From positions 1 through 26,165 of the forward strand of contig CALGGH010000266.1 of NCBI GenBank assembly GCA_937916415.1: 26,165 nt of DNA. The letters run 5' to 3'. The notes below the pieces were generated by a model, which searched no databases, was not told where the DNA came from, and worked only from the letters and a program-made list of their open reading frames with translations. The first letter of the stretch is position 1, and the number at the start of each line of letters is the position of its first letter. Source of the stretch: an uncultured Lachnospiraceae bacterium (GTDB lineage: Bacteria > Bacillota > Clostridia > Lachnospirales > Lachnospiraceae). This document shows, one piece after another, positions 1 through 7,151 of this stretch. The translations under genes were made by a program, and so were the position numbers.

Positions 1-54
1 TGCCTGGACTGATTCATCCTGCGCAAGTTGCAACATTAATTTATGCGTGGCTCC
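1..54. repeat. possible truncated end of the 9770-9925 palindromic element family
   Basis: Bases 12-26 are identical to the reverse complement of 9799-9813 inside the palindromic element upstream of rsmA. The following 28 bases align without gaps to the outer arm of that element with about 13 matches, and both end in a CC. This looks like the outer end of a diverged family member whose remainder lies left of the window. The 15-base identity is seen directly; the family relationship is inferred. The rest of 1-126 holds no other feature I can support except the ribosome binding site of the next gene. Confidence 0.4.
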
Positions 55-126
55 TAAGTCATGAACACGTCATGGCAATCAGGGGAACTCCTTAATGTTA
101 TGTGACGTCCGGGAGGAAATGAGAAA

Positions 127-1263
127 ATGAATTGTCCTAAATGCGGATCTGAGATAACGGAAGGCCAAAAGTTCTGCACGAATTGCGGGGCGGATCTGTA
201 CGGAGTGCAGGGTAACAGTACTTTTGCGGATAATACCCGGCCGGCGCAGACAAATGCAGGCGACAACGTTTATGGTTATGGCACGGCTTCGACTGATGCA
301 GGCATGGGCGGATCTCAGCAGTCAAACAATGCGAGCTATGCGGACCGGACGGGAACGCAGCAGACATACAATGCGAGCTATGCAGACCAGACGGGAACGC
401 AGCAGACATACAATGCGAGCTATGCGGACCAGACGGGAACGCAGCAGACATATAATGCGAGTTATGCAGGCCATACGGGAACGCAGCAGACATACAATGC
501 GAGTTATGCAGACCAGACCGGCAGTTATGGAGGTGCGGCCGGATCATATGGCGGAGTTCAGAATGGCGGTGCTAATGGACATGGGATTCCGTTTACTTCA
601 CAGCAGCATTATGGATCAGAGACGGTTCAAAGGAAGGCATGGCCGATCGTTCTTGGAGTTTTTGGCATAATTCTGGTGCTGATCGTGGCTTCCGTCGTAA
701 CCATGGCCAGGATCGGCACAAAATTTCGGTCAGCCGTGGAGGAGTTCCGGGGTGACCAATATGACTGGGACTATGATTACGAATACGACTTTGATGATGA
801 GTATGGCGACTACGACTGGGATGAATACGAGGATTATGACTGGGAGGATTACGACTGGGAGGATTACGACTGGGAAGATTACGACTGGGAAGACTTTGAG
901 TTTGATGATTACTGGGACGAGGACTATGACTTCGGAGATTATGTCGATTATTATGACACGGACGGTCCGGGTGAGGCCATCGAGGAGCTTGAAGATGATC
1001 CTGGGGACAAATCCGGATACGGAGAAGAGAGCTATGAGTTCGTGGAAGTGACGCGTGATGCCGATTCCTTGCCGATCATTCCCAATGGCAGGATGGACGG
1101 CAAGGTGGCTCTCAAAAACGGCAAGGACCTAAACGGCCTGCCGGATTACGTGGATGATAAGGTTCTGGAAAAGGGGTTCACTTTATATACTTCGGACATG
1201 CTCGATGACCGCAACCTTGCGGTCTGGATGGTTGCGATCGAAGAATACTACGGAATAAATTAA
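127..1263 (+). CDS. zinc-ribbon single-pass membrane protein with tandem repeats and acidic Tyr/Trp/Asp tail
   Basis: 378 residues, not assigned to a named family. An N-terminal zinc ribbon is visible as C3-x2-C6 and C17-x2-C20. It is followed by a 14-residue tandem repeat (NASYADQTGTQQTY type, four full copies and a partial one, about residues 68-134) and a Gly/Tyr/Ser-rich spacer. One membrane helix spans about 171-194. Beyond it lies a strongly acidic stretch (about 210-305) with repeated DYDWE units, then a short globular-looking C-terminus. By analogy with other zinc-ribbon membrane proteins the ribbon should be cytoplasmic and the acidic tail outside; that is inference. The start is supported by GGGAGGAAA at 111-119. 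It converges with the next gene, which has the same architecture. Function unknown; the acidic aromatic tail could bind cations or cell-wall polymers, but nothing proves this. Confidence 0.85.
   Translation: MNCPKCGSEITEGQKFCTNCGADLYGVQGNSTFADNTRPAQTNAGDNVYGYGTASTDAGMGGSQQSNNASYADRTGTQQTYNASYADQTGTQQTYNASYADQTGTQQTYNASYAGHTGTQQTYNASYADQTGSYGGAAGSYGGVQNGGANGHGIPFTSQQHYGSETVQRKAWPIVLGVFGIILVLIVASVVTMARIGTKFRSAVEEFRGDQYDWDYDYEYDFDDEYGDYDWDEYEDYDWEDYDWEDYDWEDYDWEDFEFDDYWDEDYDFGDYVDYYDTDGPGEAIEELEDDPGDKSGYGEESYEFVEVTRDADSLPIIPNGRMDGKVALKNGKDLNGLPDYVDDKVLEKGFTLYTSDMLDDRNLAVWMVAIEEYYGIN
328..528 (+). repeat. 42-bp in-frame tandem repeat
   Basis: Four complete 42-bp units (328, 370, 412 and 454) and a partial fifth from 496 encode 14-residue repeats beginning NASYA. 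Units differ by only a few bases, so copy number probably varies by slippage or unequal recombination without breaking the frame. Confidence 0.85.
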
Positions 1264-1267
1264 AGAT

Positions 1268-1290
1268 AAGGTGCGGGGACGGTTCTCGGT
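1268..1290 (+). repeat. dispersed GGGGACGGTTC repeat, copy 1
   Basis: These 23 bases are identical to 19896-19918. The core GGGGACGGTTCT recurs at 1293 and 6981, and inverted at 1330-1340. The pattern is that of a short REP-like interspersed repeat. No transposase is visible here, so the means of spread is unknown. Confidence 0.7.
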
Positions 1291-1292
1291 GT

Positions 1293-1344
1293 GGGGACGG
1301 TTCTTCGGGGTGCAAACGTGCATCCTGAGGAACCGTCCCCTTTT
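1293..1344. terminator. long hairpin terminator between convergent genes, made of GGGGACGGTTC repeats
   Basis: GGGGACGGTTC (1293-1303) pairs perfectly with GAACCGTCCCC (1330-1340). The interior continues the stem (CTTCGGG with CCTGAGG through wobbles, then TGCA with TGCA around a short loop), and TTTT follows at 1341-1344. It lies between two convergent stop codons (1263 and 1357), so it can serve as terminator for the + gene and probably for both. A further direct copy of the repeat lies just left, at 1275-1285. Confidence 0.7.
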
Positions 1345-1356
1345 AAACGCTTTGAT

Positions 1357-2157
1357 CTACCAATCCGAATCCCAGTCTGTTCCGCCGGAATCCCAGTCGG
1401 ATCCGGAATCCCAGTCATAATCGGAATCGGAGCTCGACGAGGATGAATGGGTTTCTTCATAATACTCCGTGTTGTCCCAGTCCGTGGCGCCCACGTCCGA
1501 ATTCCAGGATGACGACACGTAGTAGTCGTCATATGACTCCTGTATGGCATTTACTCCCGGATCGTAGCTTCCGGTCTCATACCAGTCATCATATACGTCG
1601 TCATAATAGTACCAGCTGTTGTCGTAATTATAGTATACGGTATTGTTGTAATTGTAGTAGCCGTTATGCCTGCTGGCGGCGACGGAGCCTACGAAGTAGC
1701 CTGCCATGGCGATGCCTATCGCTCCATACAGGATCATCTTACGGGATTTTTTGCCGGATGAGGACGGGGAAGGACTGCCATAGCCGGTGCGGGCTTTTTG
1801 ATGGACGATCTCGTCCTTTAGCTTCAGATACAGCTCATTGACCGCATATTCCTCGTCACTTCCGCGATACCTGACTGCGCGGCTTCCGTCATCCTTGTTC
1901 TTGTATACGATGAATTCGCCGTTTGACGGGTCCTGATAGATGCCGAAGGCACGCGGACCCTGATGATCCTCACCGATGAAAAACCTGGTGGTCTCATAGG
2001 GCGGCAGGTTGCGGTCCTTATACCACTGCTGCAGGTCGGCGATGGTCTTGGGCGCGCCCTTTACCTGCTGGTGTGAAGGATTGGGCGCATCGCAGTATGG
2101 GCACTGCGGCAGGGTGTCTTCGTAGGTGTTGTCACAATATTCACATTTTATCTTCAT
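1357..2157 (-). CDS. zinc-ribbon single-pass membrane protein with Tyr-rich linker and DWDS-rich tail
   Basis: 266 residues with no named function that I recognise. The N-terminus has a zinc ribbon (C5-x2-C8 and C19-x2-C22). A small soluble region of about 100 residues follows, with charged and aromatic patches. A hydrophobic helix spans about 141-162, preceded by a Ser/Lys-rich stretch that fits positive-inside topology. The region beyond is rich in Tyr and Asn, and the C-terminus is built of Ser/Asp/Trp units such as DWDSGSDWDSGGTDWDSDW. The start is supported by AGGAGTGC a few bases upstream. It converges with the first gene, which shares the plan zinc ribbon, membrane helix, acidic aromatic tail without obvious sequence identity. 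The two may act together at the envelope; that is inference from architecture and position only. Confidence 0.8.
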   Translation of the reverse strand: MKIKCEYCDNTYEDTLPQCPYCDAPNPSHQQVKGAPKTIADLQQWYKDRNLPPYETTRFFIGEDHQGPRAFGIYQDPSNGEFIVYKNKDDGSRAVRYRGSDEEYAVNELYLKLKDEIVHQKARTGYGSPSPSSSGKKSRKMILYGAIGIAMAGYFVGSVAASRHNGYYNYNNTVYYNYDNSWYYYDDVYDDWYETGSYDPGVNAIQESYDDYYVSSSWNSDVGATDWDNTEYYEETHSSSSSSDSDYDWDSGSDWDSGGTDWDSDW

Positions 2158-2297
2158 TTTGCACTCCTGAAGAAAAATTTAGCGTATCATGAAACCGTGG
2201 GATCACTCCGACGTTCGTATGGGGGCTGCACGGTTCCTTGGGAGCGGAACAGATCCTTAGTTCCATTTGTATTCTCTCATTAATGATACATTCTTCC

Positions 2298-2376
2298 GGG
2301 CTTCAATACAAGGATGTATGAAAAGCCTGTTTGGAAATACATGGATGTATTTCCAGGCTTCAATACAAGGATGTAT
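2298..2376. repeat. direct repeat flanking palindrome GAAATACAT-GG-ATGTATTTC
   Basis: GGCTTCAATACAAGGATGTATG occurs at about 2299-2320 and again at about 2356-2377. Between them GGAAATACAT (2333-2342) and ATGTATTTCC (2345-2354) form a perfect stem around GG. The stem extends outward with AAGCCTG (2323-2329) and CAGGCTT (2354-2360) past an unpaired TTTG. The palindrome core recurs upstream of proS at 7048-7069. Confidence 0.7.
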
Positions 2377-2380
2377 GTGG

Positions 2381-2409
2381 TTGTCCTTTTTTATCATGAG
2401 GAGTAGAAT
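2381..2409 (+). promoter_or_regulatory. candidate sigma-A promoter for the GH13 gene
   Basis: TTGTCC (2381-2386) and TAGAAT (2404-2409) are separated by 17 bases, close to the housekeeping consensus, about 55 bases upstream of the start codon. Confidence 0.45.
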
Positions 2410-2464
2410 ATATCAGAGGCACCATATGTAGTATTCATCATTATGAACAGGACAGATTTAGTAT

Positions 2465-4648
2465 ATGGATTATAACATATTTAACAAGGCAGTACTCAGC
2501 CAGGCGTACATCAACGGCATGAGGCCCGTGCTGAAAAGGGGTGCCCTGTATTCCGACACCACCGAGGACTACGTGACGCCAATGGAACCCAGCCCTTACG
2601 GGCAGGTGACCATCCGGTTCCGTACGGCCCACAACAACGTGGACAACGTCTACCTGATAGTGGACGGCGAGCGCTACCTGATGTATCGGGACTCCATGAC
2701 GGAAGACTTTGATTATTACGTCGAGGAGGTTCAGCTCGAGAACCACAAGATCTCATATTACTTTGAGATACACAGCGGCAAGATCGTGTGCTATTTTGAC
2801 ATTCGCGGACTGTCGCGCGACGTCAATCCCTACTATAACTTTAAGATAATCCCAGGATTCCGCACGCCGGACTGGGCCAAGGGGGCGGTCATGTATCAGA
2901 TATACGTGGACCGTTTCCACAACGGCGATCCGTCCAATGACGTGCTGACTGATGAGTACAGGTACATTGGCGACAACGTGACCAGGGTCGATGACTGGAA
3001 CAAGTATCCCGCGGCAATGGGCGTGAGGGAATTCTACGGCGGTGACCTGGCCGGTGTGATGGCCAAAATGGACTACCTGCAGGAGCTGGGCATAGAGGTC
3101 ATTTATTTCAATCCCCTTTTCGTGTCGCCCAGCAATCATAAATACGACATACAGGATTATGACTACATAGATCCCCATTTCGGCAGGATCGTTCACGACG
3201 AGGGTGAGCTGCTGGCGCACGGCGGCGAGAACAAGGACGCGTCGCGCTACGTCGACAGGGTGACCAACCGCTTGAACCTGGAGGCTTCCAACGAGTTTTT
3301 CATCAAGGTGGTGGAGGAAGCCCACAAGAGGGGGATCAAGGTCATCCTGGACGGAGTGTTCAATCACTGCGGATCATTCAATAAGTGGATGGACAGGGAG
3401 CGCATCTACGAAAACGCTGAGGGTTACGCCAAGGGGGCCTACGTGGATGAGCGGAGTCCTTATCATGACTATTTCAAGTTTTTGCCGGGAGGGAACTGGC
3501 CTTACAACGGGCTTTATGACGGATGGTGGGGACATGACACGCTGCCCAAGCTGAATTACGAGGGCTCGCGCGACCTCTACGATTACGTGCTCAAGATAGG
3601 CGCCAAATGGGTTTCGCCTCCGTACAACGCGGACGGCTGGAGGCTCGACGTGGCGGCTGACCTCGGACATTCTCCCGAGTTTAACCATGCCTTTTGGAAG
3701 GATTTCCGCAGGGCGGTCAAAAGGGCCAACCCCGGCGCACTGATCCTGGCGGAGCATTATGGCTCTCCCGAGGACTGGCTGCAGGGCAGGGAATGGGATT
3801 CCGTGATGAATTATGATGCCTTCATGGAGCCTCTGACCTGGTTCCTGACAGGCATGCAGAAGCACAGCGATGATTTCCGTCCCGACACCATAGGCAATGC
3901 GGATGCCTTTTGGGGATCGATGTATCACAACATGGCCTGTTTCACGGAGCCTTCGCTGCTGACGGCGATGAATGAGCTGTCCAACCACGATCACAGCAGG
4001 TTCCTCACTCGTACGAATCACAAGGTAGGCCGTACCGCGACGCTTGGACCCGAGGCGGCCAACGAGGGCGTGGACAAGGCGGTCATGCGTGAGGCCGTGA
4101 TGGTGCAGATGACCTGGCCGGGCGCGCCATGCGTGTATTACGGCGACGAGGCGGGAGTGTGCGGATTTACCGATCCCGACAACAGGCGAACCTACCCATG
4201 GGGCAGGGAGGACCTCGACCTGATCGAATATCACAAGCAGCTGATTGGGATACACAAGAAATATGAGGAGTTCAAGACGGGTTCGCACAAGTTCGTAGAC
4301 AAGGATTACCAGCTCCTCGCATATGGACGTTTCAAGGAAAAGGGCGGACACAGCCTGATCGTCATCAATAATGCGGACTATGAGATAGACAAGACTTTTA
4401 AGGTATGGTATCTGGGAGTGCCTAAGGACTGCGTGATGGACGTGCTGATCAGGACGGATGCCGAGGGATTCAGCACGGAGCATGCCACGATCCCGGTGTC
4501 TTCCGGCAAGATCAACGTCAAGCTCGGTCCCAAGTCGGGCATCATCCTCAGATATGAGGACGAGACTCCTGAGGAAGCCGTAAGGCAGGCAAACACTGAG
4601 GCAGCGGCACTTTTTAACTTCCAGGGATCACTTCAGGACGGACGCTGA
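2465..4648 (+). CDS. GH13 alpha-glucan hydrolase (neopullulanase / cyclomaltodextrinase type)
   Basis: 727 residues. It should hydrolyse alpha-1,4 (possibly also alpha-1,6) bonds of maltodextrins, cyclodextrins or pullulan fragments, in the cytoplasm since no signal peptide is present. An N-terminal beta-rich domain (about 20-130, CBM34-like) precedes the catalytic barrel, which begins near WAKGAVMYQIYVDRF. The GH13 conserved regions are visible: DGVFNH (region I), GWRLDVA with nucleophile D395, LAEHYG with acid/base E430, and NHDHS with D509. The pattern YQIYVDRFHNGD plus the N-terminal domain points to the neopullulanase/cyclomaltodextrinase group; exact specificity cannot be read from sequence. 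The ribosome binding site is weak (AGGAC about 12 bases upstream). The C-terminus ends in an acidic/Ala-rich tail. GlgB lies 10 kb downstream, so the region has two alpha-glucan enzymes, though not in one operon. Confidence 0.9.
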   Translation: MDYNIFNKAVLSQAYINGMRPVLKRGALYSDTTEDYVTPMEPSPYGQVTIRFRTAHNNVDNVYLIVDGERYLMYRDSMTEDFDYYVEEVQLENHKISYYFEIHSGKIVCYFDIRGLSRDVNPYYNFKIIPGFRTPDWAKGAVMYQIYVDRFHNGDPSNDVLTDEYRYIGDNVTRVDDWNKYPAAMGVREFYGGDLAGVMAKMDYLQELGIEVIYFNPLFVSPSNHKYDIQDYDYIDPHFGRIVHDEGELLAHGGENKDASRYVDRVTNRLNLEASNEFFIKVVEEAHKRGIKVILDGVFNHCGSFNKWMDRERIYENAEGYAKGAYVDERSPYHDYFKFLPGGNWPYNGLYDGWWGHDTLPKLNYEGSRDLYDYVLKIGAKWVSPPYNADGWRLDVAADLGHSPEFNHAFWKDFRRAVKRANPGALILAEHYGSPEDWLQGREWDSVMNYDAFMEPLTWFLTGMQKHSDDFRPDTIGNADAFWGSMYHNMACFTEPSLLTAMNELSNHDHSRFLTRTNHKVGRTATLGPEAANEGVDKAVMREAVMVQMTWPGAPCVYYGDEAGVCGFTDPDNRRTYPWGREDLDLIEYHKQLIGIHKKYEEFKTGSHKFVDKDYQLLAYGRFKEKGGHSLIVINNADYEIDKTFKVWYLGVPKDCVMDVLIRTDAEGFSTEHATIPVSSGKINVKLGPKSGIILRYEDETPEEAVRQANTEAAALFNFQGSLQDGR

Positions 4649-4675
4649 TGGATCGGAACGGAGGGGAAGCCTGAG

Positions 4676-5335
4676 TCATTCCTTAATTATCCCGGTGATG
4701 ATGGCACGTCCATCCTCTATCCGAAACCTTACGTCTAAACCGGCATGCTTCATGCCATAGATCCTGGCGGGATCGTCATGGTAGGAAGGACGCGGATCCT
4801 GAGATATCAAGGCCTTGACGGCGGAAGCTTTTTCCTCCGGCATGGCCTTTTTTAACTGGTCTCTCGGATCCTCGACCTCCAGATGACGCTCGGGGGCGTA
4901 TGCGGCAAAGCCGGCGGCCGCGTCAGGATGGGCGTCCGTAAAGGGCAGGTATGGCTTGACGTCAAGAATGGCCGTACCGTCTCTCAGGTCGGCGCCTGCC
5001 ACGCGTATCAGCGTGCCTGAAACTTCCACGATCCTGACGCACGAGAGCCCGATCGGATTTGGCCGGTTGGGGGACCTGGTGGCAAAGACTCCCATGCGCA
5101 CGTTTCCGCCGAGGCGCGGGGGACGCACGGTGGGAGACCAGTCGTCACCTTCAAATCCCTCAAATTCCCATATTATCCAGAGATGTGAATACTCTTCCAG
5201 GCCCCGCAGGGCGTCAGGGTTTCTGTATTCCGGTTCAAAGACGATAGTGGAGATCACCTCGGGCACGAGGCCGCTCTGTCTGGGGATGCCGAATTTTTCC
5301 GACATATCATTCTCAATATGTGCTATCCTTTTCAT
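4676..5335 (-). CDS. trmO: tRNA (adenine37-N6)-methyltransferase TrmO (TsaA/YaeB family)
   Basis: 219 residues. TrmO methylates N6 of t6A37 in certain tRNAs using S-adenosylmethionine. The family hallmarks are present: an N-terminal beta-barrel start, the LEEYSHLWIIWEF segment and the ATRSPNRPNPIGLS signature. The C-terminal part (DPRPSYHDDPARIYGM) resembles the extra domain of longer members. The start is supported by GTGAGG just upstream on the - strand. The gene ends 28 bp from the stop of the converging GH13 gene. Its start codon abuts the start codon of the divergent membrane-protein gene, so its promoter must lie inside that gene: TGCTATACT is found there on the - strand. Confidence 0.92.
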   Translation of the reverse strand: MKRIAHIENDMSEKFGIPRQSGLVPEVISTIVFEPEYRNPDALRGLEEYSHLWIIWEFEGFEGDDWSPTVRPPRLGGNVRMGVFATRSPNRPNPIGLSCVRIVEVSGTLIRVAGADLRDGTAILDVKPYLPFTDAHPDAAAGFAAYAPERHLEVEDPRDQLKKAMPEEKASAVKALISQDPRPSYHDDPARIYGMKHAGLDVRFRIEDGRAIITGIIKE

Positions 5336-6994
5336 ATGTCCTCACGTAATCCTAATGAATCTAAAGAAAAGACCAACAGGTCTAGTATAGCATATCCGCG
5401 CATGCTTGCAGTGCTGGGCGGAGTCTGCCTGCTCGTGATTTTGTGTGCGGTTTCCTTTTATTTTACGAACGGTTATATCAACATCGGGGAGGACAAGTCC
5501 AGGATATTTTACCGAGTGGCCGGCATTCTCGTGCCCATATGGATCGTGGGGTGGATCGCAAGTACGCGGGTTTCTGCATTGATCGCGGGTCTTGACGGAG
5601 CGGACTGGTTCGTCGTGGCATATGCGGCGGTCGCCATCATATCCACGCTGACGAGCTCATACAAGGAGACGGCCGTCTGGGGGCAGACGGGCTGGAACCT
5701 CGGACTCCTGGTACAGCTGCTGATGGTTGGCTTATACCTGATGACCAGGCAAATGACGGCTCACGGATCCGGCGCGTGGGTTCGCTTCACGTTCAATGCC
5801 GCACTGGTGATATCGGGCGTGGTGTTGGTACTGGGAACCATTAACCGTTACTCCATCTATCCGATCCACATGATGGGAGAGGCGGAGGACTTCATATCCA
5901 CGATTGGCAACATTAACTGGTTTTGCGGCTATTGGTGCGTATGGTGCGGGCTTGGCTGCGGAGCTTATCTGGCGGCAGGTACCGTGAAGGCCCGCGTCGC
6001 GTACGGAATTTACGTCTGGATATGTGCACTGGCGGGGATTTCCTGCGGCTCCAGCTCCGCCTACCTGGCATGGCTGGCGATCAGCTTTGCCGCGCTCCTG
6101 TGGGCACTGGAAAGCACGGACAGGCTGGCGCGTCTCTGCGTCATGGAGATCATCATGCTGGCGGCGCTTCCGACGATCCGGTTCATAGGCTGGCTGCGTC
6201 CGGACAGGATGTGGTACGATTCGTCCTGGCTGTACGGCGTGACCTACGAGAACGCCTGGCTTGCGCCTTTTGTCGGAGGCACCGTGCTGTTTGGTCTGCT
6301 GAGGGAGTTTTTTATCCGGCTGGGCAGCAGGCATGGTAACCTGAAGTGCCTGAGAGGCATTCTGATAGGGCTGACGATAGGGATTTCGGCCTCGGTGGTG
6401 CTGGTCATCATGCTGAATTCGATGATCGAGGGAGGCATATGGCCGGTGCGCGGCATTTCCATTTTTACCTGGGGACCCAGATGGGGCAACAGCCGCGGCG
6501 GCATCTGGATAGCATCGGCCAAAATATTTGCGACGCTGGTGCCGGTACGGATGTTTTTTGGCGTGGGACCGGATTGTTTCTGTGCATACGCCTATTCGTA
6601 TACGGAACTTGCGTCCATGATCTATAGATACATCGGAGACCAGTACCTGACGTGCGCACACAATGAGCTGCTGACGATGATGATAAATGAGGGGCTGTTT
6701 GGAGCAGCAGCATATGCCGGGCTCGTGGTTTCGCACCTTCGGCTCGGGATCAGGGCGGACGGAGCAGAAGGAACGCCGGGTATTATGGAGATGGCATCGC
6801 TTCAAGGGGCAGGCGGTGCGCCTGAGAGTACGGAGAGTGAGGCCGGACATGAGGGCGGCACCTTTCCCGGGTTTTACCTGGCCGTGGCCGCGTACCTGGC
6901 TGTCGGGCTGGTGGGATTCATGCAGATACTGTCGACGCCTGTTTTTTTCGCGGTGCTCGGTGCCCTGGCAGGCAAATCGCGGGGACGGTTCTAG
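5336..6994 (+). CDS. O-antigen ligase / Wzy-type polytopic membrane protein
   Basis: 552 residues from the ATG at 5336 (an in-frame ATG at 5318 would add six). A short Ser/Lys/Asn-rich cytoplasmic leader is followed by roughly ten or more hydrophobic segments. A long extracytoplasmic loop contains FFGVGPDCFCAY and AHNELLTMMINEGLFG. The AHNELL-x6-GLFG pattern after a GxG-containing loop is typical of the Wzy_C / O-antigen ligase family, which join or polymerise lipid-linked glycans; in Gram-positives such proteins usually serve capsule, wall polysaccharide or teichuronic acid assembly. No other glycan-assembly gene is nearby, so the substrate is open. No clear ribosome binding site precedes either start. 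The last codons (GRF and the stop) lie in a dispersed GGGGACGGTTC repeat. Confidence 0.75.
   Translation: MSSRNPNESKEKTNRSSIAYPRMLAVLGGVCLLVILCAVSFYFTNGYINIGEDKSRIFYRVAGILVPIWIVGWIASTRVSALIAGLDGADWFVVAYAAVAIISTLTSSYKETAVWGQTGWNLGLLVQLLMVGLYLMTRQMTAHGSGAWVRFTFNAALVISGVVLVLGTINRYSIYPIHMMGEAEDFISTIGNINWFCGYWCVWCGLGCGAYLAAGTVKARVAYGIYVWICALAGISCGSSSAYLAWLAISFAALLWALESTDRLARLCVMEIIMLAALPTIRFIGWLRPDRMWYDSSWLYGVTYENAWLAPFVGGTVLFGLLREFFIRLGSRHGNLKCLRGILIGLTIGISASVVLVIMLNSMIEGGIWPVRGISIFTWGPRWGNSRGGIWIASAKIFATLVPVRMFFGVGPDCFCAYAYSYTELASMIYRYIGDQYLTCAHNELLTMMINEGLFGAAAYAGLVVSHLRLGIRADGAEGTPGIMEMASLQGAGGAPESTESEAGHEGGTFPGFYLAVAAYLAVGLVGFMQILSTPVFFAVLGALAGKSRGRF
5384..5392 (-). promoter_or_regulatory. 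candidate extended -10 element for trmO
   Basis: On the - strand the sequence reads TGCTATACT, an extended -10 (TGnTATAAT-like), about 50 bases upstream of the trmO start and inside the coding sequence of the divergent gene. I see no good -35, which extended -10 promoters can lack. Confidence 0.4.
6981..6992 (+). repeat. dispersed GGGGACGGTTCT repeat, copy overlapping a stop codon
   Basis: GGGGACGGTTCT at 6981-6992 supplies the last residues of the ligase-like protein, and its final T is the first base of the stop codon TAG (6992-6994). The same core is at 1275, 1293 and 19903. Confidence 0.7.
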
Positions 6995-7004
6995 GCGTAT
7001 GGAA

Positions 7005-7096
7005 GTATTTCTATACACGTCCTGTCCCATCCATGGTACTTGGACGTAGAAATACATCCATGTATTTCTGTACACGTCCTGTCCCATCCATGGTAC
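7005..7096 (+). repeat. 35-bp direct repeat flanking a palindrome, upstream of proS
   Basis: Bases 7005-7039 and 7062-7096 are the same 35-bp sequence (one mismatch) at a period of 57. Between them AGAAATACAT (7048-7057), CC, and ATGTATTTCT (7060-7069) form a perfect stem-loop, widened by GGACGT (7042-7047) with ACGTCC (7074-7079). The palindrome core is the same as at 2334-2353. Confidence 0.75.
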
Positions 7097-7099
7097 AAT
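7091..7099 (+). promoter_or_regulatory. candidate extended -10 for proS at the edge of the repeat
   Basis: TGGTACAAT fits an extended -10 (TG, one base, TACAAT) about 53 bases before the proS start. The TG and TAC come from the second copy of the 35-bp repeat. The first copy ends TGGTACTTG and lacks the -10 match. No convincing -35 is seen. Confidence 0.4.
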
Positions 7100-7151
7100 G
7101 TTTAGGTATTTTTTCAAGGAATGGCAACATAGATAATAGAAAGGAATAATC

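Larger units (their letters stand above)
2158..2464. other. 307-bp intergenic region between divergent genes with two hairpins
   Basis: No gene is visible. Near the - strand gene, AACCGTG (2193-2199) and CACGGTT (2229-2235) can form a stem in its 5' leader. In the middle, a larger palindrome (2323-2360) is flanked by copies of a 20-bp direct repeat, and a promoter candidate for the + strand glucan hydrolase follows. I did not find a convincing promoter for the - strand gene. Confidence 0.6.

Noticed and set aside
119..130. Three-codon upstream ORF (ATG AGA AAA TGA) overlapping the first gene's start
   Set aside because: The ribosome binding site is too close to its ATG and correctly spaced for the ATG at 127; probably a chance feature.
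6995..7151. T-box leader or other amino-acid riboswitch before proS
   Set aside because: No T-box consensus, specifier stem or terminator/antiterminator pair is visible; the region is explained by the 35-bp repeat and palindrome.
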